From Trichobilharzia szidati (lineage: Eukaryota; Platyhelminthes; Trematoda; Strigeidida; Schistosomatidae): a stretch of 64,000 nucleotides of DNA. Where the stretch lies: contig OX235274.1 of assembly GCA_944472155.2 (NCBI GenBank), forward strand, positions 36,702,052 to 36,766,051. Direction: 5' to 3'. Under the pieces are notes generated by a model. It had not been told where the DNA came from and did no database searches. It worked only from the letters and a program-made list of their open reading frames with translations. Position 1 is the stretch's first letter, and every line of letters begins with the position of its first letter. Positions 45,870 through 56,685 of the stretch are shown in pieces. The position numbers and the translations under genes are program-made.

Positions 45870-46755
45870 GGATCATTCTAACCTAGATGGCCAAGATAAG
45901 GATAATGTCTGAACTAACTTTTTTTGAATGCACAAATTAAGCTTGTTAATATGGATCCCAACAGCTTCAGCAATATTCAGTAGTCGAACTCTTAAGGCAA
46001 ATTTGAGATTCGTTGGTGTGCGGTAAATGACCCTGAGGGCATGGTTAACATCAATCTTGTATTCTGTATCCACCAGATGAGATAGAACGGCTCTGAGAAT
46101 AGATATTGTTTGTCCTTTACTTAACCACATAGGGTGATGTTCGGAAATTCGACGAAACACATGCCAAATTTTACGGCCTATGTAACTGGCTCACTCCACA
46201 GGAACAGTTAAATTGGTAGATACACATGGAAGAGGCGAAATTAGGCATTTCGTCTTTTACTCCCGAACGCAAGAGAGGAGTGGTTTTGAAGACAGCGTAA
46301 TTCGGCAGCAGGGAATGCTCATTTTACCGCATTTCTAAGGTGCTGTGTTAGTATCTCGCTGATGTTGTCCCCAAGGAACTGTATTTGTAAGAATAAAGCC
46401 TTTTTAAGAACTGTTTGTACCTTGGGCTGTTTGGATTTTAGATTCATATTCTTACCAATAAACTTTTCTGGATAACCATTTTCACTCAGCAACCGTTTAA
46501 TATTATTAAGTTCCTCATCAAGACATTCATTCATCCGAGCAAATTGCTCTTGCTCTGTGAACCAAGCACTTTATCATATTGTGCTTGTATTTCAAGAGCA
46601 CAAAGCTGAAAAAATGAGTATACTGACCCGTTGATGTAGGTTTTCTATATACAATTCTTCTTATTGCGTCATATATATTTGCGATTGTACAGCTAGGAAA
46701 ATGAATCCGCCGCCGGAAAGAGACTCTTCGCTGAACTACATGTTTTGTTTTCATT
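45870..46755 (-). pseudogene. PLE fragment, minus-strand half of the inverted pair
   Basis: Minus frames in order: VSFRRRIHFPSCTIANIY and RRIVYRKPTSTGQYTHFFSF, then ELNNIKRLLSENGYPEKFIG, and RRISEHHPMWLSKGQTISIL, AVLSHLVDTEYKIDVNHALR, LNIAEAVGIHINKLNLCIQK. Same region of PLE as 44325-45200, pointing the other way. Confidence 0.85.
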
Positions 46756-46945
46756 AAATCGTCTAGAGTCTTCTTATTGGTGCAACATGTCCCTGTCTTT
46801 TCGCTCCCCATACACAGTGTTCCGCATATAAATCAATTGACCACAATTAAGAATATAATGATGGTATTAGGAAGGTTTGTCTAGCTCCTGTCTTCACTTC
46901 AAAGACTTTTTCGAGTTTTCCGTTGTGTATATATGTAGATTAATA
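46756..46945 (-). mobile_element. Continuation of RTE copy C beyond the PLE pair
   Basis: GTCTAGAGTCTTCTTATTGG, TTTTCGCTCCCCAT and ACCACAATTAAGAATATAAT match 41098-41195 in copy B. Confidence 0.75.
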
Positions 46946-46969
46946 AATTTGATTTGTTATTCTTTACTA

Positions 46970-47440
46970 ATCTCTGAATTCAATAAACGAAATCCACTCG
47001 TTATATCGCTGTATACAGACAACCACGGACATCATTTCAACTGGGAAAATGTTCATGTATTAGACAGAGAAAATAGCAAGAATGCTAGGGAATATTTAGA
47101 AGTCTGGTATTCCAGTGAATCGTCAGTCAATAGACACATCGATATAGACAAAATTTACCAATCGATTAAAAAGGGAAATCTCACACACAGAGAATCAAAC
47201 TTCAGGTCAAGGAAACAATGAGTACCAATAAAAGTAGCCTAGAGGGTGTGAAGACACACGAAAACAACCCATCATGTTCAAGGTGACCCAGTGGGAGAGA
47301 TGACTAATAAACTCGTGGAGAAATCTAAAAGCTCACTTCAACAAATTGAAGTATGCGCTGAAGATGTTGCCTAGTGGGGGTGGGGGGGCAATGAACGCTT
47401 CGCAAATAAACCATCCAGCTAGCTCAGAGAACACAACTAC
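46970..47440 (+). pseudogene. PLE C-terminal fragment and 3' flank
   Basis: SLYTDNHGHHFNWENVHVLD.., ARSYLEVWYSS-like and SSVNRHIDIDKIYQSI resemble the HxFDWDNVxVLD..EAWHSxxxSxNRHxDLxPxY end of PLE endonucleases. It is followed at 47350-47440 by CTGAAGATGTTG and AGCTCAGAGAACAC, also found at 15885-15957. Confidence 0.65.
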
Positions 47441-47589
47441 ATTAAAATGTTAACTTGATAAGTTTTGTTTCTTCTTCTTCGCTGAATCGCTAACATTCAG
47501 ACTGTATTAGATTTCATGAGTCTTGAAAAAAGCTGTCAGCCTAAATCTCTTTTTTTCATTATTTTCGCGTCCCGAGTAGAAGTTTGCAT

Positions 47590-47770
47590 TATCAGTGGGT
47601 TGTTTATTTTACACATAGAGGCGGGGTTAGGCTGCCAGCATCACTTCCAACCTTCCTTCTTTACTGACTGTGTACTTACTATCGGTTAAGCATCGAGGTT
47701 TAGGTGAGTGCGTCGGCCAAAAAATTGGAGCATGACTGAACAGTTTTCTACTATTGAACTAATGACGCTA
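47590..47770 (-). repeat. Degenerate tRNA-headed SINE
   Basis: Body order GAGGCGGGGTTAGGCTGCCA, ACCTTCC..TTTACTGA, GCATCGAGGTTTAGGTGAGT, GCGTCGGCC as in 27650-27745. The tRNA head is nearly lost. Confidence 0.55.
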
Positions 47771-48136
47771 AATTTGTAGTTAATAAGGGGAAATTCAGGT
47801 TATTTTTTTTCGGTAATAGGCAGCTGTTTGCACACAGGCAAAATGTTTTGCTAATCACGTTTGGAAAGGTTTTTCACATAGCAGCTAGCGCAAAATAATA
47901 AATAGACTATATGAGTGAGGTAATATTATTTTGATTCCTACAGTAGAACACATTCTATTATTGGTCAAGCGTGAAGTATGGGAGTATTATTTTTCTAAAA
48001 CAAAATCCACTTAGAACTGCTGTAAATTAAGTTCGCATCGTGACTAAGTATCTAAAGTCCAGTTATTACTTGAGATATATAGACAGATAAACAATAGATT
48101 ATCCTTCAATGGACATCTCTCACGCATACGTCATTG

Positions 48137-48137
<1 letters not shown>
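47771..48137. other. No gene recognised
   Basis: AT-rich DNA without readable frames. Confidence 0.4.

Positions 48138-48172
<35 letters not shown>
48138..48172. repeat. (TA)n microsatellite
   Basis: About 17 TA units next to a PLE fragment. Confidence 0.95.
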
Positions 48173-48174
<2 letters not shown>

Positions 48175-48175
<1 letters not shown>

Positions 48176-48620
48176 CACAGGATATTCTCTACAGCATCGT
48201 TGGGAATAGAGTTTTCCAGTCGATCGTTACTTTTCAATAACCTGAAGGACAAGATCTCTGAGTTTTGACCAACTTTAAGCGAAATGATCAATTCACCTGC
48301 TCGTGTGGAGGTAGGTATATCGGTCGTTCGACTCGAGTTTTGTCCAAGAGCGTGTAAGAACACTATCCTGCCTGATTATGAAGACGTGGAAGTGAGGCTA
48401 TAAGAAGTGCAATAGTTGAACATCTGATCGATACTGATCCTCTTATCTCTACAACCTCTTCCTTAAAAGTTATCTACAAAGCGAAGAATAATTTGCCCGA
48501 ATCCTTACGTATCTGACTTATTTGTATTGCTGAAGCAGCTTTGACCATCAAAGTAGAAAAGCCAGATCTTATGTATACAGAAAAAGTTTGTTCAACCCCT
48601 CCAACTCTCATGGTCTGAAT
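48175..48620 (+). pseudogene. PLE GIY-YIG fragment
   Basis: Across frameshifts: FNNLKDKISE, FTCSCGGRYIGRSTRVLSKS, SAIVEHLIDTDPLISTTSSL, KVIYKAKNNLPES. Close to the 44870-45180 copy, with stops and indels. Confidence 0.75.
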
Positions 48621-48689
48621 CTGTTTATGCTTAAGTATGATAATCCCTGTTCATATTCTGGAGCCAATTATTTTTCAAGCGTTGGTTTG

Positions 48690-48815
48690 TAGGGATTTCA
48701 TCATGAACTGACATCCGTTAGAGGACCATTGGAAAACCAGATGGGAGTAGCAGATAGCTGTTTTGTCAGCCTAGTTTGAAACTCTTCAGTAGTATGCACC
48801 CACCGGCAGGGTTCG
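48690..48815 (-). repeat. Sm-alpha SINE, left half of a head-to-head pair
   Basis: Reverse complement of the SINE from its 3' end (GACATCCGTTAGAGGACCAT) through CCTAGTTTGAAACTCTTCAG to the GGGTTCGAACCC B-box. Confidence 0.75.
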
Positions 48816-48965
48816 AACCCCGATGGGTGTGTACTGATGAAGAGTCTCAAACTAGGCTGACAAAATAGCTATCCCTAACTAGTTGGATGAAACAGCTATC
48901 AAGTACTCCCTGGATGGTTTTCAATGGTTCTCTAACTGATATCAATCCGTGATCAACTCGTAAAA
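48816..48965 (+). repeat. Sm-alpha SINE, right half of a head-to-head pair
   Basis: Starts at GATGGGTGTGTACTGATGAA and continues AGAGTCTCAAACTAGGCTGA, with a short duplication of the ACAAAATAGCT/GAAACAGCTATC part, then the normal 3' end. The hammerhead core is broken. Confidence 0.75.
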
Positions 48966-49490
48966 AAGCATAACTAACCCTTACAAATCAAACTATAGAA
49001 AATAAATATCGTCTTTTTATTTCTCAGTTCTGTATATACATATATATATATATATATGTATATATTATCACAATAACATGAATCGTTTGTGAGAGTAGCT
49101 ATTTTATCCTTTTTAGAATTTAAGATAAATTGAGGATTTTAGTAACGAGCTTGTAACAAATAAGCAAACAAATTAATGTGTTTTTTTCTTCAGGTCAACA
49201 GGAAAGAAAGAAAATTTCTTCTACGTATTATTATTCAATGGAAATAATTAGTCAGAATAAATAATTCAAATCGATAGTTCACCTTAACAATTTCTATTGT
49301 CACATAATCGTGATTAACAAACCAAACCAAAAATAATAATAATAATATGAACAATCAAAATTCTAACATTTATTTTTCAAGTAGAATAATATTTGAATGT
49401 TTCAGTTGTATCCTACCTACTTGTATTCAGTAGAACGACAATTTTGAGTAAAGTTCGTTTTTTATCGTTTGGAAGGTTGATGTTGATGTG
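48966..49490. other. No gene recognised; contains (TA)n near 49037-49060
   Basis: AT-rich sequence up to the Merlin target site. Confidence 0.4.
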
Positions 49491-49498
49491 CGAGAGTG
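49491..49498. repeat. Merlin target-site duplication, left
   Basis: CGAGAGTG, identical to 50646-50653. Eight bases is the usual size for Merlin. Confidence 0.8.
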
Positions 49499-50645
49499 GG
49501 CCAAGTTAAACTTTAGACACCAGTAACTACCAATCAGCGAACGACATCGAATTATCCAATGAGATTCACGAACGTAGTCTAATGTTGTATAGCGCTTGAT
49601 TCATTTCAGTACGTGCCCTTACAAGGTTACGTTTGCAATTCGAGGAGCATAGTGTCTTTCAATATTGCCTGGACTTAGGTTTGCTTTCAAAAGAGAGGAG
49701 TTGTTCGTGTGGTGGCGTAATGACTCTAAAAAGCTATACTAGGTCAATTGATGGTTATGTACATCGTTGTGGAATATACTGGAAGCGAGTTAGTATTAGA
49801 GAGGGTAATATTTCGTAGGAACTTTTTTTGCTAGGTCGCATCTCTCCCTAACCCAGATTTTGTACATTTGCAATTACTGGGTACTGAAACAGCCCGTGAG
49901 AGCCGCTGCTGCCGAGACGGAGAACAGCCTCGTCTCAACAGTTCAGTGGCACCAGCACTGCAGAGACATCGCCTCATGGAAAATGGACAGAATTACTTCG
50001 TTGTTAGGCGGGGATGACGTAGTAGTCCAGGTGGATGAGACAGTGTTGGTGAAGAAGGAATATAACCGTGGTCGTCAGAGAGCGAACAACATTTGGGTTA
50101 TAGGTTTATACGACATGTCCGTCTGAAAAGTATTTGTTGAAAGAATAGCAGACAGGAAGGCGACTACTCTGGTACCTGTTATAAAGCGACTTGTGAAACT
50201 GGGATCAATTGTACATACTGACCAGTGGAAAGGCTATGATTCATTGTCATCCCTGGGATACATTCATCACAGAGTGAACCACTCCAGTGATTTCGTGGAT
50301 CCAGTTACAGGGACTCATACAAATTCCACTGAAGGATTTTGGGGTCGATTGAAAAATAGAATAAGGGCTATTAATTGGATCTCAAAAGCATCTCATTTAT
50401 AGTCATTTAGATGAATATATGTAGAGAATGTGGTGCGACGTCTCTATTGACAGTCCCATGCTGAATTGGGAAATGTTTCTCTCCCATGTTCGGGAAAGAT
50501 ACCCATTGTAACCGTTTTATCATTTTTTATGCATCTTTCTATAAATATACGTTTCCGCTTATCATAAACGCCTCTTTCATGTGATTGGTCCGTTCAAGGT
50601 CGTTTGCTGATTGGTTGTTACTGGTGTCGAAAGTTTAACTTTGCC
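49499..50645 (+). mobile_element. Merlin DNA transposon, both ends present
   Basis: 1147 bp. Terminal inverted repeats begin GGCCAAGTTAAACTTT on the left and GGCAAAGTTAAACTTT on the right, and continue GACACCAGTAAC(T/A)ACCAATC inward. It carries one transposase relic in the plus orientation. Confidence 0.88.
49633..50402 (+). pseudogene. Merlin DDE transposase, disabled
   Basis: Cut-and-paste transposase of the IS1016/ISXO2-like group. The N-terminal part (49633-49818) has a zinc-ribbon-like SCSCGG..HRCG. A frameshift between 49818 and 49860 separates it from the catalytic part: VVVQVDETVLVKKEYNRGRQ (first Asp), SIVHTDQWKGYDSL (second Asp), [31 protein letters not shown] (Glu). A TGA at 50124-50126 interrupts the same frame between first and second Asp. 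All three catalytic residues are kept; only the frameshift and this stop are obvious defects. Confidence 0.88.
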
Positions 50646-50653
50646 CGAGAGTG
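50646..50653. repeat. Merlin target-site duplication, right
   Basis: CGAGAGTG, as at 49491-49498. Confidence 0.8.
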
Positions 50654-50779
50654 ATACGATGATGCCATTGTATACGTATACTATCCTTCAACTTTAATTT
50701 ACTCATTCAAGGCAGATCAAAAACCATTTAGTAAGTTAGATCCAAATAAAAAAATAGGTCGTCACAAATACAAAAATTC

Positions 50780-52740
50780 TTGAAACTCGAAGAAAAGAAG
50801 CAACCAAAGAAAACCTCAGCAAATGATATGAAGAATATTAGAGCCATATATAACATGTCAGACACGATACTAACCGATAATGAAATCTCATTACTACAGA
50901 AAGGTTTGAATTTCAATATCACTGGAAAGCCATTATCGGTCCAGGAGGTAGCACCCATGATCGAACCTGCTCTACAACAATTCACTAATGAAGAATCACA
51001 ATCTGTTCGTCAAAAGATATCACACATAGTAATGACACAACGAAACATACCATCTAATCTCTCACCAAACAAGAATATGAAGACTTAAGAAATTTGAAGG
51101 AAGACAAACATCACTGTGATAATGAACAGAACGGATTATGAAAAGAAGGCGATTGAACACCTATCTGAAGGACCATGCTTATTCATTGAAGAGAAGAAGA
51201 AATCCACCGAATTCAACAAAATGAAAATAAATACAAACAGAGTCCTTCAAGAAATGAAACCCAAGATTGGTAATCGTCTCTGGTTTAAACTAAAACCGAA
51301 ATCTAATGTACCTTCAAGATTCTACAGTCAACCAAAGATACATAAATCCACAGTTCCATTAAGACCAGTAATAGATTTCACCAACATTGAACCTTTCTAA
51401 ATACTTACTCTCGGTACTACAATCACTACAAAAGGACACTCAAAATATTGTAAGAAATTCATATGATTTCAAATCCCAAATAGAACACCGAGAAATTGAT
51501 AAAGAAGACATTATGGTAAGCTATGATAATTACTCATTATCCCTATTACGGAAAGTCTTGATATCATTTCCAGTCTACTTGAATCAGATACAACGCTGTC
51601 ACAAAGATGTCCACTGGACACCAGTGAAATAATTAAGAGCTTGAAATTCTGTCTAGAAAGTAATTATTTTACTTTTAAAGGGAGTTTGTATAGGCAGACA
51701 AATGGTGTTGCTATGGGTTCACCAGTTTCCCCAATAGTCTCTGACTTTTCATGAATAGATTCGAAAATAACATCCTTTCAAGAATACTCACTCCTAAAAT
51801 ATGGTTAAGATATGTAGATGGTACTTTTGTAGTGCTAAAACGAGATCTACACAGTTCATTTCTGGAGAAAATAAACTGTGTATCTCCCGGAATCCAGTTT
51901 ACTTCGGAAGCAGAATCAGACGTCGGTGAACTACCATTTCTAGACTGTCTAGTTAAGGGAAGGGAAAATGGATATTTTTGTATATCTATATTCAGAAAGG
52001 AAACCCACTCCAACAAATATTTAGACTTCGGGTCGTCACATCTCATCAACGCAAAGGTATCAGTTGTTTCAAATCTTCTTAGACGAGTACACTCTTTGAT
52101 AATGAATAAGAAAGAAAAAGAAGAAATATTAAACATTACTGAGACTCTTAAGGAAAATAACTACCCAAAGAACTTCATCAACAAAATCAACACCGACATT
52201 AAATATGGTCGGAAATGCATTCCGAAGACATGGACCTCAACAGTTGTCGTCCAATAGAGATTGGAAACGTCAGACGATATCAGAAGAGTACTCAATAAGC
52301 ACAGCATCACAGTTGTCTTCAAACAATCAAACACACTACGAAACAACCTTGTGCATATCAAAGCCCAAATCCTTAACGATTCTCAGTCTAATTGTGTTTA
52401 TGAAATAAAATGCTTGAAATGTAATGTGATATAGATCGGAAAAACATCTCGAGAAATCAAAATCATAAGAAATTGACACCGTAGAGCATCTGTTCGACCA
52501 CCGAGAAATCCAGTTGAACTAGAAAGGCTTAAAAAATTATCAGCCATAGGTCTACACACTACGGAATCAGGTCACAAAATTGATTTTGACAATATTGAAA
52601 TCATCCAGAAAGATTTCAGAAATCACAAAGAAAGTCTAATATTAGAAGCACTTCATATCAAGTGGAATCCAAATTGTCTGAATAGGAATGATGGACTAAA
52701 ACAGAATCTGACCTGGTTACAACACCCCCCTCCCCCGTGA
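50780..52740 (+). pseudogene. PLE reverse transcriptase plus GIY-YIG endonuclease
   Basis: PLE proteins prime reverse transcription from a nick made by the linked GIY-YIG domain. In order: DTILTDNEISLLQKGLNF, MNRTDYEKKAIEHL, FYSQPKIHKSTVPLRPVID, MVSYDxxSL (motif A, frameshifted), YRQTNGVAMGSPVSPIVSDF (motif B), LRYVDGTFVVLKR (motif C), GELPFLDCLVKG, then LKENNYPKNFINKINTD. The endonuclease part is CVYEIKCLKCNVI*IGKTSR, GLHTTESGHKIDFD and EALHIKWNPNCLNRNDG. Frameshifts lie near 51090, 51400, 51530 and 51750; stops near 52257 and 52432. The second catalytic Asp of motif C is Gly (YVDG). Confidence 0.88.
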
Positions 52741-53094
52741 AGTGACAAAATCAACACGAATGTGATATGCAAGTTCACTATGTAAACACACACTGTCTTT
52801 ATAATTTTAAACACTAATCAAATCCAACAATCTACACTTGATTTTGATTTTGTTATCTTTACCAATTGACCAACTTGACAACGAAAAATGCTTCCAGACA
52901 GATGAACGATGATCAAGTTAGTAAACTTTATTTTGATATCATAACAGGTGTACTGTTACCTTTGTTATTTGGTTTAGTGATCTTCATTGTTATTTTTACT
53001 TTCAATATGTCTTTTTAACTTGACCTAAGTCTATTTTCTCACCCCTTAACTCTTTGTTATATATATGCTGAGATTTTGTAAATTCCGGTTTAAT

Positions 53095-53135
53095 AATACT
53101 TTGATAAAGCTATTAGCATTAAATAGCAAAACGTC
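53095..53135 (+). ncRNA. Decayed hammerhead-like motif at the PLE 3' end
   Basis: TTGATAA, then GCTATT..AATAGC as stem II, then AAAACGTC. The layout follows CTGANGA-stem-GAAAC, with substitutions at core positions, so it would be inactive. PLEs are known to carry hammerheads; this match is weak. Confidence 0.25.
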
Positions 53136-53269
53136 AGTAAAAACAGTGTCGTTTTGTTTTTCATTCATTGGGAAATACAAAAACCTTTATTATAATGAAT
53201 ATCATATACCCAATGCCCAAATTTTCTCAAACTGTTAAAAGTAAACTTGGTTTGGACATATATAGGTCG

Positions 53270-53460
53270 TCTCAAGTTTGACCATAGATTGATAGCAATT
53301 GGAGAAACATTAGGCACCGAAAAGGGGTACTAGACAGTTGTTTCGATCCACCCTGGCACTCTTCAGCAAGCAATATGAACTCACGACCTTCTGGTTTCAA
53401 GGAAAGCTCGTAGTCTATCCAGCCACTGGGACCCGTTTCAACGTTCCATGAAATCCAAGT
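53270..53460 (-). repeat. Sm-alpha-type SINE
   Basis: Minus strand: TTGCTGAAGAGTGCCAGGG then TGGATCGAAACAACTG and TCTAGTACCCC. CTGAAGA and GAAAC are kept, but stem II is mismatched. Confidence 0.75.
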
Positions 53461-53519
53461 TCTATCAATCTGTGATTTTTAGCGGGACCATAAGTCAATG
53501 TCGTCGTCTAGTATTTGCC

Positions 53520-53660
53520 CTTACGCCCGACTGAGTGGACCTCAGTGGCCACAGATTCTCACTAGAACTGCTGAAGAATCCTAAACTAGAAATAAACAAG
53601 GCTCCTGGTTTTCCAATGGTTCTCTTACTGATGTCAGCTCATGATTAAACCTGGAACCAA
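53520..53660 (+). repeat. Sm-alpha-type SINE, tandem copy 1
   Basis: ACTGCTGAAGAATCCTAAAC, then the tail TCCAATGGTTCTCTTACTGA and TCAGCTCATGAT. The GAAAC core is lost. Confidence 0.7.
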
Positions 53661-53664
53661 TCAA

Positions 53665-53830
53665 ATCCCTGCAAGTCAACACTTGTAAGCGGAAAGCCTT
53701 GGGTTCGAACTGTGGTGGGTACGTACTACCGATGAGTTGCAAACTAGAATGAAGCAGCCATCCAATACTCCTTGGTTCTCAGTGGTTGTCTAACTGACAT
53801 CAATCAGTGGTCAAACCTGAAAAAGACCAA
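53665..53830 (+). repeat. Sm-alpha-type SINE, tandem copy 2
   Basis: B-box TGGGTTCGAAC near 53700, then GATGAGTTGCAAACTAGAAT and GAAGC, and the tail TACTCCTTGGTTCTCAGTGG. Core mutated. Confidence 0.7.
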
Positions 53831-53944
53831 TTCCACCCAAACTACCTGTTGAAAATGAGATCGTTCAAAATATGAAATATATATTTTGAGATCGATGTTG
53901 TTAAACGGGCATGCGTACTTAACCAAGTGGACATTTTACATGAA

Positions 53945-54060
53945 TATCAGATGACAACATGCCAAGTGGTGTGGATGCTTGGCTGCTTACCTTCAGCTTG
54001 ACCAGGCAACTAAAACACAGTGAAGGTCAGTGCTCAGTGTTGAATGATGATGAAGTTGTA
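53945..54060 (+). repeat. Short dispersed repeat, partner of 29640-29760
   Basis: CATGCCAAGTGGTGTGGATG, CTTACCTTCAGCTTGACC and TTGAATGATGATG blocks. Confidence 0.4.
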
Positions 54061-54124
54061 GGATAATTTTATGAAATAATTTTCTAGTAATTGCTGTGCA
54101 AGTTACGATATGCCACTGTGATTG

Positions 54125-54560
54125 AGTTTTGACAAAGAACTTTGCACAGAAGTGCAGCAGTTCAAGTTATCACACTCCATGTAGCACATCAAGTCAGAAA
54201 AAAGAGAGAAAAATAAGGGACGATAATGAGCAGAAAGTTGTGGGAGAAATAATGGTAACAAGGAGAAACATTAGGGTTGAATGGATGTGGGAAATCACAA
54301 AGAGTGAATTCATCTGCGCTACTGAGAACCATTTTGAGCCATATCATCATCTGTCTCAAGCAACTTGCTGTTAACATCCCGAGGACCCCAGACAGGAAAC
54401 CTACACCTCCCTACATGGTTAGCTCAAACTTACTGTCAAAACATTCATAAACTGATATCATGTTTTGGTTTGATCACCACTATCTCTTCTTCGACCTAAT
54501 CTCATTCATGTCTGCTAACATTCGCCGTCGAGGAAGGCGATAGTTAGGTATGCGTAGCAC
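54125..54560 (-). mobile_element. RTE-like LINE 3' end (LSHVGRCRLPGW family)
   Basis: The reverse complement includes CATGTAGGGAGGTGTAGGTT, TCCTGTCTGGGGTCCTCGGG (the CRLPGW..GPRD region) and the same 3' UTR as 1850-1990 and 33700-33880. Confidence 0.7.
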
Positions 54561-54924
54561 ACTTTTTAGCCATCTCAATAGATTCACTTTCAAAACCTCC
54601 TGCATTGACTTCCTGTTCTTACCTAATACTCAACGCCTAACCCCAATATTACTCATCGTATTATATGTTAACTAACATAGGAGACTAAAATAAAAGCATG
54701 CGACAATTTCTACTTATGTCTTCTACTCTACAGACTGTTTACAGTTGGCCGTATTTAGTTATCTTTCAATCTGGCTCTTTTTTTCAATAAAACGGGATGA
54801 GCAGAGAGGAGTATGTTGGCTTACCTTGTTGAATTCATGTGTAAACCATTTCAATTAGTGAATGTCAATTAAAATTCGTCAAATATTAGATCTTTTACAG
54901 GATCCTTTGCATTAAACTGTTAAT

Positions 54925-56225
54925 AATAATAATCTACTTTATTCCAAAAAACAGTACTTATGACACAGAATGTAATTCTCAGCATTTGTCACAATACTGC
55001 ATCTGATTTACTCAAAATATAAATAAAATTAACCAGAGGAATTTGTCCACATATACGGTATAAAGTCAAAAATATTCACAGCACGAAATGAGAATATTTA
55101 ATTTAATAATAATAATAACTGTGAGTTTGTTTCAAACAGTATTGTCGATTCAGATTGGAAATTTTAGCATGTTATAGATTATTGAATCCAGTGTTCTGTT
55201 GATATAATTATGATGAGGGGAAAGACAAAATTAACAGTTATAACAGTTATAGTTAGTTCGTCCCTGACACTATTTTAATCGCTTAAAATACGTGCTAAAT
55301 ATGGTATAGTGGAATTTTTATACTTAGATGAACGTGCATAAAGTCTTCTGAGAAGACTTCCTGTTTTACCTGAGGAGACTCAAGATGAAAGCTGCGGGTG
55401 AAGTGGATGCTGACAATCTCACAAAATTCCTTTAGCGAATTTGTTGCATGACATCAAATGCCTATCAGTGACAATGCCAACGATATGGATCAGTGGGATA
55501 CCACTCGTCTTACTGACAGTCTTCAGAGTTCTACGAAGTATGAAATAGTCTTTTTTAAGCAATCCAGGAAAGAATAAGTGTGAACAGTAAAGAAGAATAG
55601 GTAAAATACACGAGTTGATAAACTGTAAGAGGAGTGGTTGAGTTATGCCTGAGTGCCTTAACTTCTTAATGTAGAAAGTCAAACGAAATATTCTTTTAGA
55701 AATCGCTAAGACATGAGAGGACCAGGATATGTCAGTAGAAAGAATTTATCCAAGATACTTAACTTCAGACTTGATTTCTATATCATTATCATCAATTTTG
55801 CAAGGGTCACAGGAACCAACGGCTTCATTTAACTTTCGTTTACATCGGAAACTGAAATTAACAGTCTGACATCTGGAAGGATTAAGTTTAAGACCATTAG
55901 ACGAAGACCATTTGCTGACTCCCAGTAGAAAGTTTTTCACCTTAGTACGGATGCTGAAATAGTTAGATCGTCCGTATAATTAACAAAGTTCACTTCATCA
56001 GGGTGAGGCAAGTCATGCAAGAAGAAAGAAAACAGAAAAGGAGAAAGAACGGCGCCTTTTGGGACACCAGTCTCAGTAAACAATGAAGTGGACGACTTCC
56101 CCTAGCAAACAGTGTACTGCTTTCTTCCTGAGAAATGAGAATGGAGCCATTTGACAACCCAACAGTCAGTTCGAGTTTCAGCAAGCTTGTTTAACAAAAT
56201 ACTCACCAGCAATGTGTTTGCAAAC
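54925..56225 (-). pseudogene. CR1-like LINE, RT 3' half and tail
   Basis: Minus strand, from 56225 down: VPKGAVLSPFLFSFFLHDLP, NLLLGVSKWSSSNGLKLNPS-like (55940) with CQTVNFSFRCKRKLNEA and IEIKSEVKYLG, then KLRHSGITQPLLLQFINSCI, LPILLYCSHLFFPGLLKKDY and ILRRTLKTVSKTSGIPL. This is the palm end, thumb and C-terminus of a CR1/jockey-type RT. The 3' UTR runs to an AATAAAGTA and ATT-unit tail at 54925. Several frameshifts. Confidence 0.8.
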
Positions 56226-56509
56226 TTGAAATCTTCGCCTGTTCTTTTCCATTTTCAACAGTAACGTCTTCCAGTGAAAACTGATGTTCAGTAAATTCAT
56301 CCTGTCGGATAGTTGGATTCATTGTTGGAATTATAAGTTGGTTTATGTCAGTGAAGCCTTCTGTGTGTGTGTGTGTGTTTGTGCTGTAATTTTATTCCCA
56401 GCAATATCTGTGTAGTCTGTAACAATACCTATGTACATTTTTTTGTTAGATGCTAAAATTAGAAACATTTTACACAACTTTTATTTATTTATTATTTTTT
56501 TGATTATAG
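56226..56509. other. No gene recognised; short (GT)n near 56360
   Basis: Nothing supported beyond the GT run. Confidence 0.4.
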
Positions 56510-56685
56510 CTTGAAACAATACAGTATTTTTAGTACAAGTATGGAATTTTAAGCATACGATATCGGTAGCCCAAATTTTGCAGGCCGACCATTGATATCA
56601 GGTGTGCGCTGATAGGGGAATCGAACCCCAGAACATGTGCATGGTCGGCAAGAGTCCTAACCACTGTGCCACCGACGATTCATGT
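56510..56685 (-). repeat. SINE with the same tRNA head but a different body, copy 2
   Basis: Matches 36110-36300 over head and body (TAGCCCAAATTTTGCAGGCC, GACCATTGATATCAGGTGTG). B-box GGGTTCGATTCCCC. Confidence 0.75.

Larger units (their letters stand above)
50700..53215 (+). mobile_element. Penelope-like element, nearly full length, disabled
   Basis: Holds N-terminal, RT, linker and GIY-YIG parts and a 3' region ending ATACCCAATGCCCAA, like the repeats at 4085 and 14420. The 5' limit is uncertain. Confidence 0.8.
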
